The notes beneath the pieces are model-generated. The model ran no database searches. It was not told where the DNA came from and was given only the letters and a program-made list of their open reading frames with translations. Position numbers and translations under genes: made by a program. From Melioribacteraceae bacterium (GTDB lineage: Bacteria > Bacteroidota > Ignavibacteria > Ignavibacteriales > Melioribacteraceae): DNA of 64,000 bases. This document shows positions 1 to 8,112 of this stretch, piece by piece (position 1 is the stretch's first letter; every line of letters begins with the position of its first letter). Where the stretch lies: contig JAIPBD010000019.1 of assembly GCA_021739765.1 (NCBI GenBank), positions 16,242 to 80,241 of the forward strand. The letters run 5' to 3'.

Positions 1-551
1 CGATATATTTTTGGTCCCCCGTAAAACGCCGCAGCGATCATTTTCCCGTCATCTTGAATGCCTCCCGCAACTTGATAGGTACTTAAATCATCTCCAGTAA
101 GAAAGACCTCTCCGCCTTCACCGTAATCTGAATCAACAGAGCCATCAGAATTAAATCTTTTTACATAAAGCTTGTATCCTGATGGTGGAAATTCAGCTTC
201 GCGCACCAAGCCAAAAACCACAATTTTGTCGTCGTCTTGAATCTCAACGTCCCATGGATAATCAGCATAAACAGCAGTATGAATTAAACGATCGGGAAAA
301 TAATTGCCATTGGATGGCAGGGCTTTTAGATATTTCCATTTACTATCGGCGTCTACTAACAATATCATTCTGCCATCAGATTGACGAGCCATATCCAGCA
401 TGTTATAAGCTGTTGTAATATTTCCCCAGCCCGAACCGGTGCTATAAACGATCCTACCGTTGGTACCGAAGGTACTGTCAATTTTTCCATCCTGTCCCAA
501 CATTCTAATAGTTGATAATAGTATTATTAGAACGGTTACACATCTTTTCAT
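1..551 (-). CDS. Delta-60 repeat secreted protein, partial (C-terminus beyond window)
   Basis: The reverse strand is open from an ATG at 551 to the window edge, giving 183 residues without a stop. The N-terminus (MKRCVTVLIILLSTIRMLGQ) is a signal peptide. It is followed by the phrase DGKIDSTFGTNGRIV and later DGRMILL and DDDKIVVFGL, which is the pattern of the uncharacterised delta-60 repeat family (TIGR02608: D-x-x-F-G-x-x-G, then DGKI-hydrophobic). These repeats are thought to fold as beta-propeller blades in exported proteins. The missing C-terminus would show whether a T9SS sorting domain is present, as in two other proteins of this window. Function is unknown. Confidence 0.75.
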   Translation of the reverse strand, partial: MKRCVTVLIILLSTIRMLGQDGKIDSTFGTNGRIVYSTGSGWGNITTAYNMLDMARQSDGRMILLVDADSKWKYLKALPSNGNYFPDRLIHTAVYADYPWDVEIQDDDKIVVFGLVREAEFPPSGYKLYVKRFNSDGSVDSDYGEGGEVFLTGDDLSTYQVAGGIQDDGKMIAAAFYGGPKIY

Positions 552-690
552 TTCACATACTCCAAGTTTATTACACTTCTCTATTTATAAAATCTGATAA
601 CGGTTTTGTTATTGTCGCAATGCACATATTCTATTCCTGTTATTTCAGTTTAATTTTATTTGTCCTGCCGGAATTGAGCACTGGAGTATT

Positions 691-1302
691 TTAACCGGCA
701 AAAACTCCAATCGCGATTGCACCGGTAAAAACCAAAACACTTATTCCGAGAATAAACCACAGCCAAAAGTTGTCGTCTCCATCATCGTAGCTGTTATTGA
801 ATAAAGGATGTTGTGAAGAATATTTTGCCTCTGAGCCGTAATTACCGGATTTGTACCACTGCTCCCACTCTCCCTTCACACGCACATATTCATACAAGTC
901 GGTGGCCTTCAGCCCTTTTTTGTCGAATGTTCCGACAATTTCTTTGAAGGTTTCAAATTCACCGTGTTTCATTTGTAAATCACTCGAAACGATTTCGATC
1001 TTTGCATTATATTTGTTTTCGGCAAAAGGATAAAAATTGTTTTTCAGCCACTCTTGAACCGTTTTCTTCTCATCAATGTCATAGAGTTGAGATATACCGT
1101 CTGGGAGACTGTACGCTGGGATGGAAATAAATTCTTCCTCTTTTATCGCTCAATCATATGATTTATTAAAAGTTGCATTAAACTTAATTTTGCCCTGAAT
1201 CCAGACATAAACTTCAGAATTGAAAAATTCATTGGCGGGTGCAGCGAATAAATTTCCAAAAAGAAAAAGAATGACAAGATGTCTCATTCCTGTTTTTTTC
1301 AT
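691..1302 (-). pseudogene. Secreted, C-terminally membrane-anchored protein interrupted by in-frame TGA
   Basis: Reading the reverse strand from the ATG at 1302 gives a signal peptide (MKKTGMRHLVILFLFGNLFA), then a soluble stretch, a TGA at 1152-1150 (codon 51), and the same frame stays open to the stop at 691, for 203 residues in all. The distal part is globular and acidic and ends in one hydrophobic helix (FWLWFILGISVLVFTGAIAI). The frame is intact on both sides of the TGA, so it is a single nonsense change, a base-call error or a recently decayed gene. An ATG at 972 could restart translation of the last 93 residues, but that piece would lack the signal peptide. I do not recognise the family. 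Confidence 0.55.
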
Positions 1303-1465
1303 CTGAACTCCAAATCACTTAAAAAAAAGATCCACTTCGAACAATCAAATAATGAATGAATGCTTTTCGTTCTGATATAATTTTCCGGATTTCACTTCAA
1401 AGTTTTTATCCTAAGACAAAAATCCCCTCAATCCTGAATTAATTTTCTATTTCAATTTCCCCAAG

Positions 1466-1588
1466 ATGGATTTTAAAAATGGAATAATTGTCTTAAAGGA
1501 ATCTGATAATTATGTCGAACCCAAAGGTTCTGGAAAAGAGCTTGTTATTGTTGAATTATTCAGCAGTCAGGAGGAACAATTGCAGTAA
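1466..1588 (+). CDS. Very small ORF, possibly a gene remnant
   Basis: A 40-residue frame, ATG to TAA. It contains KELVIVELFSSQ, which resembles the start of DUF1223 thioredoxin-like proteins (usually VELFTSQGCSSCPPAD). The conserved cysteines that should follow are missing, because the frame ends six residues later. If the likeness is real, this is a truncated remnant. No convincing ribosome binding site precedes it. It may equally be chance coding in an AT-rich gap. Confidence 0.2.
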   Translation: MDFKNGIIVLKESDNYVEPKGSGKELVIVELFSSQEEQLQ

Positions 1589-1643
1589 AAGAATGTTCTC
1601 AAAAATTTATAATAAAGATTCAAGCATAGTATAGTAGAAGATA

Positions 1644-1970
1644 ATGCGTCTAAATAATAATGTCAATCATTTTAAATCGAAACTTAAAGGTCTTTTTATA
1701 ATCTTTATTAAACCTGCCCGGAAAATTTTGATGATGGATCAGGATCTAAAAGAGGTCCCTTGCAAATACTTAAACAGAGTTAAATTGCCTCAAATAAAAA
1801 AGAGAATCAAAACCGATCCCCGCTTTAACAGTTGGTATATTTTTTTAATTGATAAAAATGTAGAATTAGATAAGTTTGAATTTCTAAGACAGACCATTTT
1901 TGAAGAGCTGACGCGGCTACACTTTGAAGCTACAGCTCTTGACTACAATACCGATTCAAATGCCAGATAA
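1644..1970 (+). CDS. Hypothetical protein
   Basis: A 108-residue basic protein with no recognised domain. The first 30 residues are lysine-rich and hydrophobic; an internal start at 1731 (MDQDLKEV) would give a compact 79-residue alternative. The 3' end overlaps the convergent membrane-protein gene by 28 bases. Its codon use looks like that of the neighbouring genes, but there is no other support. Confidence 0.35.
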   Translation: MRLNNNVNHFKSKLKGLFIIFIKPARKILMMDQDLKEVPCKYLNRVKLPQIKKRIKTDPRFNSWYIFLIDKNVELDKFEFLRQTIFEELTRLHFEATALDYNTDSNAR

Positions 1971-2194
1971 ACTAATCTTGCTAAAACAAAAATTGAAAGA
2001 ATAAAAATTATTCCGAGGAAACGGATAAAAACTTCGTATCCGATGTTTTCCGCAGAAGGAATCTCCCAATTTAATCTTGATATTTTCGAAAGAGTTTGCC
2101 AAACCCTTCCCCATCCTTTAAATATAAAGATTGCAACAAAGTGGGCGTAAAGACTTACAATAATTATCGTCAATATCGCTGCCAACAAGTTCAT
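1943..2194 (-). CDS. Small two-helix membrane protein
   Basis: An 83-residue protein with two clear hydrophobic segments, residues 2-26 (LLAAILTIIIVSLYAHFVAI) and about 58-80 (FLGIIFILSIFVLARLVYLA). They are joined by a polar loop containing GWGRVWQTLSKISRLNWEI. It is probably an inner-membrane protein, but no family was recognised. It stands alone downstream of nothing obvious on its strand and converges on the 1644 gene. Confidence 0.5.
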   Translation of the reverse strand: MNLLAAILTIIIVSLYAHFVAIFIFKGWGRVWQTLSKISRLNWEIPSAENIGYEVFIRFLGIIFILSIFVLARLVYLAFESVL

Positions 2195-2345
2195 TGTTAA
2201 AATGCCGTTATATCTGTTTGTTCAGATAGTATTATACTAATATTCGCCATAAAACCCATTAATCTCGAACAAACGCCAATTTAAAAGGTTTTAGTGCGAT
2301 GTTAAATTTATGGATGCGAATATCATTAGAATAAAATCATCGGGA

Positions 2346-3437
2346 TCATTTTCTCTTCAAAACAACAACGCTTACATCGTCGTTTTGAATTGCGTTTGCT
2401 AGAAAATAGTTAAGGTTTTCTTTCAAGCGGTTTGTTATCTCTTCTACTGATTTATCAGCATTACTTAGAATAGTTTTTTCAACTCGTTCGAGTCCGAATT
2501 GCAATTTCGCCTCGTTCATAAGTTCGCAAAGGCCATCGGTGTAAAAAACCAAAATATCTCCCGAACTGGATTTAACTTGTACTTCTTCGAGGGATTTTTC
2601 GAATACTCCGTGATCGTTAAATCCGATTCCAAGTCCTTTTTGCTCGATGTGTTCGAATTCCCCACTTTCCTTCTTAAAGTGAATAACCGGAGCGTGACCG
2701 GCTCTGCAAATTTTTAAAGTTCCATCTTTCTCTATCGAAGCGGCGGAAAGTGTTAAGAAAAAATCCCGCTTTAATTTTTGAGAAAAATATTTTTTCAATT
2801 TGATAACGATTTCTTTAACATCTTTTATTTGACTCGAAAGCAGATTAATTATTGCTTGAACTCGAACCATATAAAGAGCCGCCGCGATTCCTTTTCCGGA
2901 AATATCGCCAATCACCAGCAAATGCCTGTCTTCACAATCCAGTTCGATATAATCGTAATAATCTCCGCCAACCTCCTTGGCCGACTGATAGAAAGCAGCA
3001 ATGTCGTAGTTTTTATTTTCGAATGGTGGTTTGGGAATTAAGCTGTCCTGAACTTTTGTCGCAGAAACCAAATCGCTTTTTGAAATCAGTTTATCCGCAA
3101 GTTCAAACGCGAGCAGCAGGTTCATAATTAGAAATGAAAGAACCAGATACATGTTGTTTGGTCCGAGAATTCCGATAAAGAAGATAAAAACCGCGATAAA
3201 GTAAAAAAGTCTCCTTGCCGGTGTAAGTTTAAGCAGAAACGCATTGATCAGATTTTTAATAAAAACAAGAACCCGAACAAACTTCCCGGAACGTTCATCA
3301 GGTCGTTTAATTTCATGAGCAAAATATTCATAAACCTCATTAGCGTCCCTTTTAATAAGGCGTTCAATCTCATCAAAACTGAGATCGCTTGTGTATAAAT
3401 CAAATATTCTTTTTATAGGGTTTTCTTTTTTCACCAA
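2346..3437 (-). CDS. Membrane-anchored PP2C/SpoIIE-type serine phosphatase (RsbU-like)
   Basis: A 363-residue protein. Residues about 80-130 hold two membrane helices (FYFIAVFIFFIGILG and MYLVLSFLIMNLLLAFEL), followed by a SpoIIE-type PP2C domain to the C-terminus. Visible metal-binding and fold motifs are GGDYYDYI, VIGDISGKGIAAAL, RAGHAP, FYTDGLCE and the terminal NDDVSVVVLK. Family members dephosphorylate anti-anti-sigma (STAS) proteins in partner-switching pathways that control alternative sigma factors or c-di-GMP and stress responses. No STAS or anti-sigma kinase gene lies in the window, so the partner is unknown. It is divergent from the ccm operon. The N-terminal 70 residues are cytosolic and unrecognised. 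Confidence 0.85.
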   Translation of the reverse strand: MVKKENPIKRIFDLYTSDLSFDEIERLIKRDANEVYEYFAHEIKRPDERSGKFVRVLVFIKNLINAFLLKLTPARRLFYFIAVFIFFIGILGPNNMYLVLSFLIMNLLLAFELADKLISKSDLVSATKVQDSLIPKPPFENKNYDIAAFYQSAKEVGGDYYDYIELDCEDRHLLVIGDISGKGIAAALYMVRVQAIINLLSSQIKDVKEIVIKLKKYFSQKLKRDFFLTLSAASIEKDGTLKICRAGHAPVIHFKKESGEFEHIEQKGLGIGFNDHGVFEKSLEEVQVKSSSGDILVFYTDGLCELMNEAKLQFGLERVEKTILSNADKSVEEITNRLKENLNYFLANAIQNDDVSVVVLKRK

Positions 3438-3777
3438 ACTATCCGGAGATTATTGATTTTTAGACGGTTGTTTTTTGAATCTGTTCTTATAATTTAAAAA
3501 TAGTTTTCATTTGCCTCTAAACCAAACCGAACAAATTTTCTCATAATTGAAGAAGACAAAAAGACAAAGAATCTTATAAATGAGAACGGCAGTTATATTA
3601 TGAGGAATTGACGAAAGCTCTCAATAATTTCCGAAAAGCGTATTGGGCGTCCTTTTTCAATTTTTTGGTTAAACAGAATTAATTACCTTTAGTATCGCAA
3701 TAAATTTTTATTTGTATTTGAGGACTTAAATATCTGGTCTAATATTTGAGACCCTAAAACATTCGGAAAGGAAACAC
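3438..3777. other. Divergent intergenic region, 340 bp
   Basis: AT-rich, without a coding frame that I believe. It must carry the promoters for the reverse-strand phosphatase and for the forward ccm operon. I could not fix a promoter with confidence. Confidence 0.5.
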
Positions 3778-4476
3778 ATGTACTGGAAATATACACTCTT
3801 TGTTTTAATGTCATTTGTAATCGTTGCCGGGTTGTCTTTCCCCATTGTCAGCAGTCCGTCTGTGTGGTACGAATTCCCATTAATACCGGGATTGGAGGAA
3901 AAAGCAAAAATCATATTTTTTCATGTTCCCACTGCCTGGTTATCCGTAATTTCGTTTTTGATGGCAATGGTTTATGGTATAAAATATCTTAGCAAAAAAA
4001 ATCTTGATGACGACGCAAAATCAAACGCGGCGCTTCAACTTGGAATGATATTCACAATCCTCGCGACAGTTACCGGATCAATTTGGGCGAAGTTTACTTG
4101 GGGTGCTTTTTGGCACTGGGATCCCCGTGAAACAAGCATTTTTATTCTTCTTTTAATTTACGGCTCCCTTTTTGCTTTACGTTCCGCGATCGAAAACGAA
4201 GATAAAAGAGCTCGCCTTTCTGCCGTTTATTCGATTTTTGCATTTTTAACCGTTCCCTTTTTCATATTTATAATGCCGCGCATCATGCCCGGTTTACATC
4301 CCGGTTCTGCAAACGACACAAACTCCGGCCCGGTTGTAGATTTTCAAATGAATGCCAATATGATGTTGGTGTTTTACTTGTCGCTTACCGCTTTCACAAT
4401 TCTGTATTTTTGGATGTGGAATATCGGATACAAAACAATCATAATTAAAGACAAACTTTCTAAAAAATTAATCTGA
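3778..4476 (+). CDS. ccmC: Cytochrome c maturation protein CcmC (heme handling)
   Basis: A 232-residue protein with six hydrophobic segments. The tryptophan-rich WWD signature is WGAFWHWDPRET at residues 108-119, with flanking histidines at 49 (HVPTAW) and 174 (LHPG) that ligate heme in the family. CcmC transfers heme on the outer face of the membrane to CcmE. It is the first gene of a ccmC-D-E-F operon, with 8 bases to the TTG of the next gene. The cluster has no ccmA or ccmB (ABC exporter) and no ccmG or ccmH, so those functions must be encoded elsewhere or be dispensable here. It ends with TGA, showing that TGA is a working stop in this genome. Confidence 0.92.
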   Translation: MYWKYTLFVLMSFVIVAGLSFPIVSSPSVWYEFPLIPGLEEKAKIIFFHVPTAWLSVISFLMAMVYGIKYLSKKNLDDDAKSNAALQLGMIFTILATVTGSIWAKFTWGAFWHWDPRETSIFILLLIYGSLFALRSAIENEDKRARLSAVYSIFAFLTVPFFIFIMPRIMPGLHPGSANDTNSGPVVDFQMNANMMLVFYLSLTAFTILYFWMWNIGYKTIIIKDKLSKKLI

Positions 4477-4484
4477 GGTATAAA

Positions 4485-4634
4485 TTGGAAAGCTTTCTCG
4501 AACAAAATTCTATATATATTGTATTATTCATTGTCCTTACCGTTTGGACGGGCATATTTGTTTATTTATTAAATCTCGATAAAAGTCTTAAAAAAATCGA
4601 AGAGGAATTAGGAGATAGTCTAAATGAAAAGTAA
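4485..4634 (+). CDS. ccmD: Small CcmD-like membrane protein
   Basis: A 49-residue frame starting at TTG 4485 just after the SD-like GAGGT and ending TAA at 4634. It has one hydrophobic helix (SIYIVLFIVLTVWTGIFVYLL) followed by a charged tail (DKSLKKIEEELGDSLNEK). This is the size and layout of CcmD, which helps release holo-CcmE from the CcmC complex. It sits exactly between ccmC and ccmE and overlaps the ccmE start by 11 bases, so the two are probably translationally coupled. CcmD sequences are poorly conserved, so position carries most of the call. Confidence 0.75.
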   Translation: MESFLEQNSIYIVLFIVLTVWTGIFVYLLNLDKSLKKIEEELGDSLNEK

Positions 4635-5010
4635 ATATATTTTTGGCGGTTTTATCATCGTGGTTTTTTTCTCGTTGATGGGATACCTCTTTACCGAAAC
4701 CAATATTGGTTACGAAGAGGATTTTTCTAACGTAATTAATTCTGAGAAAACTGTTCGCGCTACCGGGTTTTGGGTAAAGGAAAAAAGCTATAATGTTGAT
4801 AATCAAAAAAAGCTGTTTTCGTTTTACATGAAGGATTACAACGACACCGAAATCAAAGTTGTTTATAAAGGAGCGATTCCAAATAATTTTGAATCGGCAA
4901 CAAGTGTTGTTGTAACCGGAAAATATCAAAATGGCGTTTTTGTGGCAAAAGACATCCTAACCAAATGTCCTTCAAAGTATGAAGAAGAATTTGAAGGAAG
5001 TGCAACTTAA
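4624..5010 (+). CDS. ccmE: Heme chaperone CcmE, CxxxY variant
   Basis: A 128-residue protein with an N-terminal membrane anchor (YIFGGFIIVVFFSLMGYLF) and an OB-fold periplasmic domain (KTVRATGFWV ... VVVTGKYQNGVFVAKDIL). The heme-binding site is CPSKY, that is Cys115 and Tyr119, in place of the usual HxxxY histidine. A cysteine variant is known from archaea and sulfate reducers (System I*). CcmE holds heme covalently and hands it to CcmF. The start overlaps ccmD, and ccmF follows after 24 bases. Confidence 0.9.
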   Translation: MKSKYIFGGFIIVVFFSLMGYLFTETNIGYEEDFSNVINSEKTVRATGFWVKEKSYNVDNQKKLFSFYMKDYNDTEIKVVYKGAIPNNFESATSVVVTGKYQNGVFVAKDILTKCPSKYEEEFEGSAT

Positions 5011-5034
5011 TCTTGACTCGAAAGGAGTTTTTCA

Positions 5035-7434
5035 ATGATCGGCAATATACTCGTAACTCTTGCTCTGCTCGCAAGTATATTTACAATGATAATGTACTAT
5101 TATTCTTACAAGGGCTACACAAATACATTAGTTTACGCTCGAATAGGATATCATGTGATGGCTGTAGCGGTTGTTGTGGCAAGTGCTTTGCTTCTGCATG
5201 CAATTATTACTCATGATTATTCATATAAATATGTTTACAGTTACAGCGGTAGCGGAATGTCGCTGGGGCTTCTGATATCAACCTTTTACGCCGGACAGGA
5301 AGGAAGCTTTATGCTTTGGTTCTTGTTCACAACCATTGTTGGATTGGTTCTCCTGGATTATTCATCCAAACGAGGTGATCTCGAACCACGGGTAATGCTT
5401 GTTTTTACTCTGGCAGTTTCATTTCTGGCTTTGATGGTAAATCCGGCTCTTAAATCACCATTCAATTTTATTTGGATGGAAGAGGCTTACATTGATATCA
5501 GTAAAATCAATCAAGCGTTTCTCTCTTTACCTCTTCTGCAAGGTCACATATTCCAAGATGCTCAAAACAACACCTCTTTCGTTCGAATGAGTGCAGAGTT
5601 GGTAGCCGGCTTAAAAGGAGCCGGAATAGCCTTCAATCAATTTCTGATTGAAGGAAAAGGACTAAATCCGCTGCTTCAAAACTTCTGGATGCAAATTCAC
5701 CCCCCATTGCTTTTTGTAGGCTTCTCGATGGCAACCGTTCCTTTCGCTTTCGCTTTCGCGGCAATGATGAAAAACGATTATCAAGATTGGGTTAAACAAG
5801 CTTTGCCCTGGACTCTTGCCGGAATGGGAGTTCTTGGTCTGGCAATTATGCTCGGCGGTTATTGGGCTTACGGAGTACTCGGATGGGGCGGATATTGGGG
5901 CTGGGATCCTGTAGAAAATTCATCCCTCGTTCCTTGGATTATAGGAGTGGCATCTGTACACACTCTTCTCGTTCAAAAGAAAACTCAGGATTCCGGAAAA
6001 GGAAGCCGCTTTGTTAAAACAAATCTAATTCTAAGCATAATGACATACCTGTTGGTGCTTTACAGTACGTTTTTAACAAGAAGCGGAATCCTTGGCGATT
6101 CTTCAGTTCATTCTTTTGTCGATCCCGGAATGACGGTTTATCTTCTTCTCGTGCTGTTTGTCGGTACGTTTACGCTCTTGGGTTTTGGCGGAATCATTTA
6201 CCGATGGAAATATTTAAACCAAAAATTCAATTTTGAAGATGATACACTTTCCAGGGAATTGGCTTTGTTTACCGGGGCGGCAACACTTATCGCTTCAGCG
6301 GTAATAATTTTGGTTGGAACTTCCGCTCCAATTTTTGGGCAAACTGTAGAAATTAGATTTTATAATGAATTAAACCTTCCGATTGGAATTATAATTGGTC
6401 TGATAAACGGACTCAGTTTGATTTTGAAATGGAAACACACTAAAGGAAATGATCTCTGGAAATCCTCACAAATATACCTTGGAGTTGCTACGGCAATTAC
6501 TCTCGGAGTTGTTTTTATAGGCGGAGTTACCGATGTAATGCAGGTGATTTTCACGTTTTCGGCTTCATTCGCTTTGTCTGTAAATTCAGACATCGCTTAT
6601 AAGATTGTAAGAAAGAAAACAACTTTTGCCGGCGCATACATTGCTCATGTAGGAATAGCGTTATTTATGCTTGGTGTTGTCGCTACGGGAGGTTATACCT
6701 CAAACGAACAAGTTGATTTAGTAAAAGGCAAGCCAACCGAAGTTCTGGGTCGCCAACTTACTTTTACCGGCTATTCTCCCACTGTGGATGGGAAGTATGC
6801 TTTCAATATCGAAGTTGACGAAGGCGGAAGTAAATCAACCGTTGCTCCGGTGATGTATATCGCCGAGTTTAACAACAGCTTGATGCGCGAGCCGGATATA
6901 TTAACAACGCTGACAAAGGATTTCTACGTTTCCCCACTTAGTTACGATGATAAACGTCAAACTCAATCCGGTTCGGATGGTAGAGCGGTTACTTTAACAA
7001 AAGGAACTTCAACCGATTACAACGGAGCAAAAATCACATTCGAAAGTTTTGACTTCCCCGAAGAAGGAATGTCTTCAATGATGGGCGGTGGAGATTTTGA
7101 GATTGGTGCAAAAATAATCGTCAACGTGGATGGACAAACGTTTGAAGTTGAACCAAAACTTACAAGCGATGGCCAAAATAGAGTCTTTGTTCCCGCATCC
7201 ATTCAAGAAGCAAATCTAAAAATTGGGATGACAAACTTAGACGCTTCGGGCTCGGTTAGTCTTTTGTTATCTACGATTTCAGGGGGTTCGGAACCGGTTC
7301 AAACACCGGAAGAAGTTCTTTCGGTGGAAGCCAGCGTTAAACCTTTTATTAATCTTGTTTGGTTAGGCGTTTTGCTTATGACTGCGGGCTTTGTTGTTTC
7401 CGTTGTCCGAAGAACAAAAGAATCTCAATCATAA
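5035..7434 (+). CDS. ccmF: Cytochrome c heme lyase CcmF
   Basis: A 799-residue polytopic protein, longer than the roughly 650 of proteobacterial CcmF. It shows GLNPLLQNFWMQIHPP near residue 209 (periplasmic histidine at 222) and the WWD domain GWGGYWGWDPVENSS at 283-297. There is a C-terminal periplasmic domain rich in beta strands before a last membrane helix (FINLVWLGVLLMTAGFVVSVV). It attaches heme from CcmE to apocytochrome c. The strong site AAAGGAG precedes the ATG. It is the last gene of the operon, followed by a hairpin terminator. Residues about 150-205 and the glycine/methionine-rich loop near 680 look like lineage-specific insertions. Confidence 0.92.
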   Translation: MIGNILVTLALLASIFTMIMYYYSYKGYTNTLVYARIGYHVMAVAVVVASALLLHAIITHDYSYKYVYSYSGSGMSLGLLISTFYAGQEGSFMLWFLFTTIVGLVLLDYSSKRGDLEPRVMLVFTLAVSFLALMVNPALKSPFNFIWMEEAYIDISKINQAFLSLPLLQGHIFQDAQNNTSFVRMSAELVAGLKGAGIAFNQFLIEGKGLNPLLQNFWMQIHPPLLFVGFSMATVPFAFAFAAMMKNDYQDWVKQALPWTLAGMGVLGLAIMLGGYWAYGVLGWGGYWGWDPVENSSLVPWIIGVASVHTLLVQKKTQDSGKGSRFVKTNLILSIMTYLLVLYSTFLTRSGILGDSSVHSFVDPGMTVYLLLVLFVGTFTLLGFGGIIYRWKYLNQKFNFEDDTLSRELALFTGAATLIASAVIILVGTSAPIFGQTVEIRFYNELNLPIGIIIGLINGLSLILKWKHTKGNDLWKSSQIYLGVATAITLGVVFIGGVTDVMQVIFTFSASFALSVNSDIAYKIVRKKTTFAGAYIAHVGIALFMLGVVATGGYTSNEQVDLVKGKPTEVLGRQLTFTGYSPTVDGKYAFNIEVDEGGSKSTVAPVMYIAEFNNSLMREPDILTTLTKDFYVSPLSYDDKRQTQSGSDGRAVTLTKGTSTDYNGAKITFESFDFPEEGMSSMMGGGDFEIGAKIIVNVDGQTFEVEPKLTSDGQNRVFVPASIQEANLKIGMTNLDASGSVSLLLSTISGGSEPVQTPEEVLSVEASVKPFINLVWLGVLLMTAGFVVSVVRRTKESQS

Positions 7435-7447
7435 CCTCTTAAATTAA

Positions 7448-7484
7448 TAATTAAAGACCGCTAGCAACCTGCGGTCTTTAATTA
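7448..7484 (+). terminator. Rho-independent-type terminator of the ccm operon
   Basis: A perfect 14-bp inverted repeat (left arm 7448-7461, right arm 7471-7484) with a 9-base loop, 14 bases after the ccmF stop. The arms contain AAAGACCGC and GCGGTCTTT. The A/T ends of the stem give A and T tracts on both sides, so it could act in both directions. Confidence 0.8.
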
Positions 7485-7599
7485 AATTTAATAGCTCACA
7501 AATACATTCCCGCTTATCTTCAACTCGCTTGATTGCTCCCTGAGCTTTGTCTAAATTGGTTGTTGTGAAATTTATCCTCTCCCAGTCGGAAAAAATATT

Positions 7600-7902
7600 A
7601 TGAAAAAGAACGAACTTGTTGCACAAATTCTAAAGTTTGTTAAAGAAAAGGGCGGCTCTCCAAAACACTACTATGTTGGTACATCAAGCGATCCGGGCAC
7701 AAAAATGTTTACGATGCACTTGGTACAGCCACTTGGAGGAATATACAAATATATTGCTGCCGATAGTTTTGAAGAAGCCGTTGCCGCAAAAACCGATCTG
7801 ATCGAAAACCATGGGTTTGACGGAAGAGATTCGAGAGAAAGCCCGAAGGCGACCTATATATATGTTTACAAAAAAACTGCCGGATCAAAACAAGAACTCT
7901 AA
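7600..7902 (+). CDS. Small conserved-looking protein, GIY-YIG-like pattern
   Basis: A 100-residue protein. The segment HYYVGTSSDPGTKMFTMH resembles the GIY-YIG signature (YVGITxDPxxRLxxH) but has lysine or threonine where the conserved arginine is expected. The C-terminal half (ADSFEEAVAAKTDLIENHGFDG ... ATYIYVYKK) recalls small GIY-YIG-fold proteins in Bacteroidota that end in VYVYKK. If related, it is probably catalytically dead or altered. It is monocistronic, between two terminators. The family assignment is my pattern match only. Confidence 0.5.
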   Translation: MKKNELVAQILKFVKEKGGSPKHYYVGTSSDPGTKMFTMHLVQPLGGIYKYIAADSFEEAVAAKTDLIENHGFDGRDSRESPKATYIYVYKKTAGSKQEL

Positions 7903-8032
7903 TCTTTTTCCACCACTGAAAAATTTATCGTAGTTATACGTAGTCCGTTCTTAAAATCTTTTACTATACTTGGAAATAGCAGGTTGTTATGAGACCAACC
8001 TTGATGCGCTTCATTGCGTTCTCTTCCTTTAA

Positions 8033-8067
8033 AGTCCGATACGAATTATTGTATCGGGCTTTTTTTA
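8033..8067 (+). terminator. Terminator hairpin downstream of the 7600 gene
   Basis: A 10-bp stem (AGTCCGATAC at 8033-8042 with GTATCGGGCT at 8051-8060, one G-T pair), an 8-base loop, then seven T residues at 8061-8067. This is a typical intrinsic terminator on the plus strand, upstream of the TauE/SafE gene. Confidence 0.8.
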
Positions 8068-8112
8068 TATTGTCGATCAAATCCATAATTCTTTTAATTT
8101 AGTGAGTTTGTC

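Noticed and set aside
1150-1152. Selenocysteine at the TGA in the 691-1302 gene
   Set aside because: No stable hairpin was seen right after the TGA, and the neighbouring residues do not look like a redox motif.
3726-3914. 62-residue reverse frame overlapping the ccmC start
   Set aside because: It is antisense to the start of a well-supported gene, has no homology pattern and has no plausible start signal.
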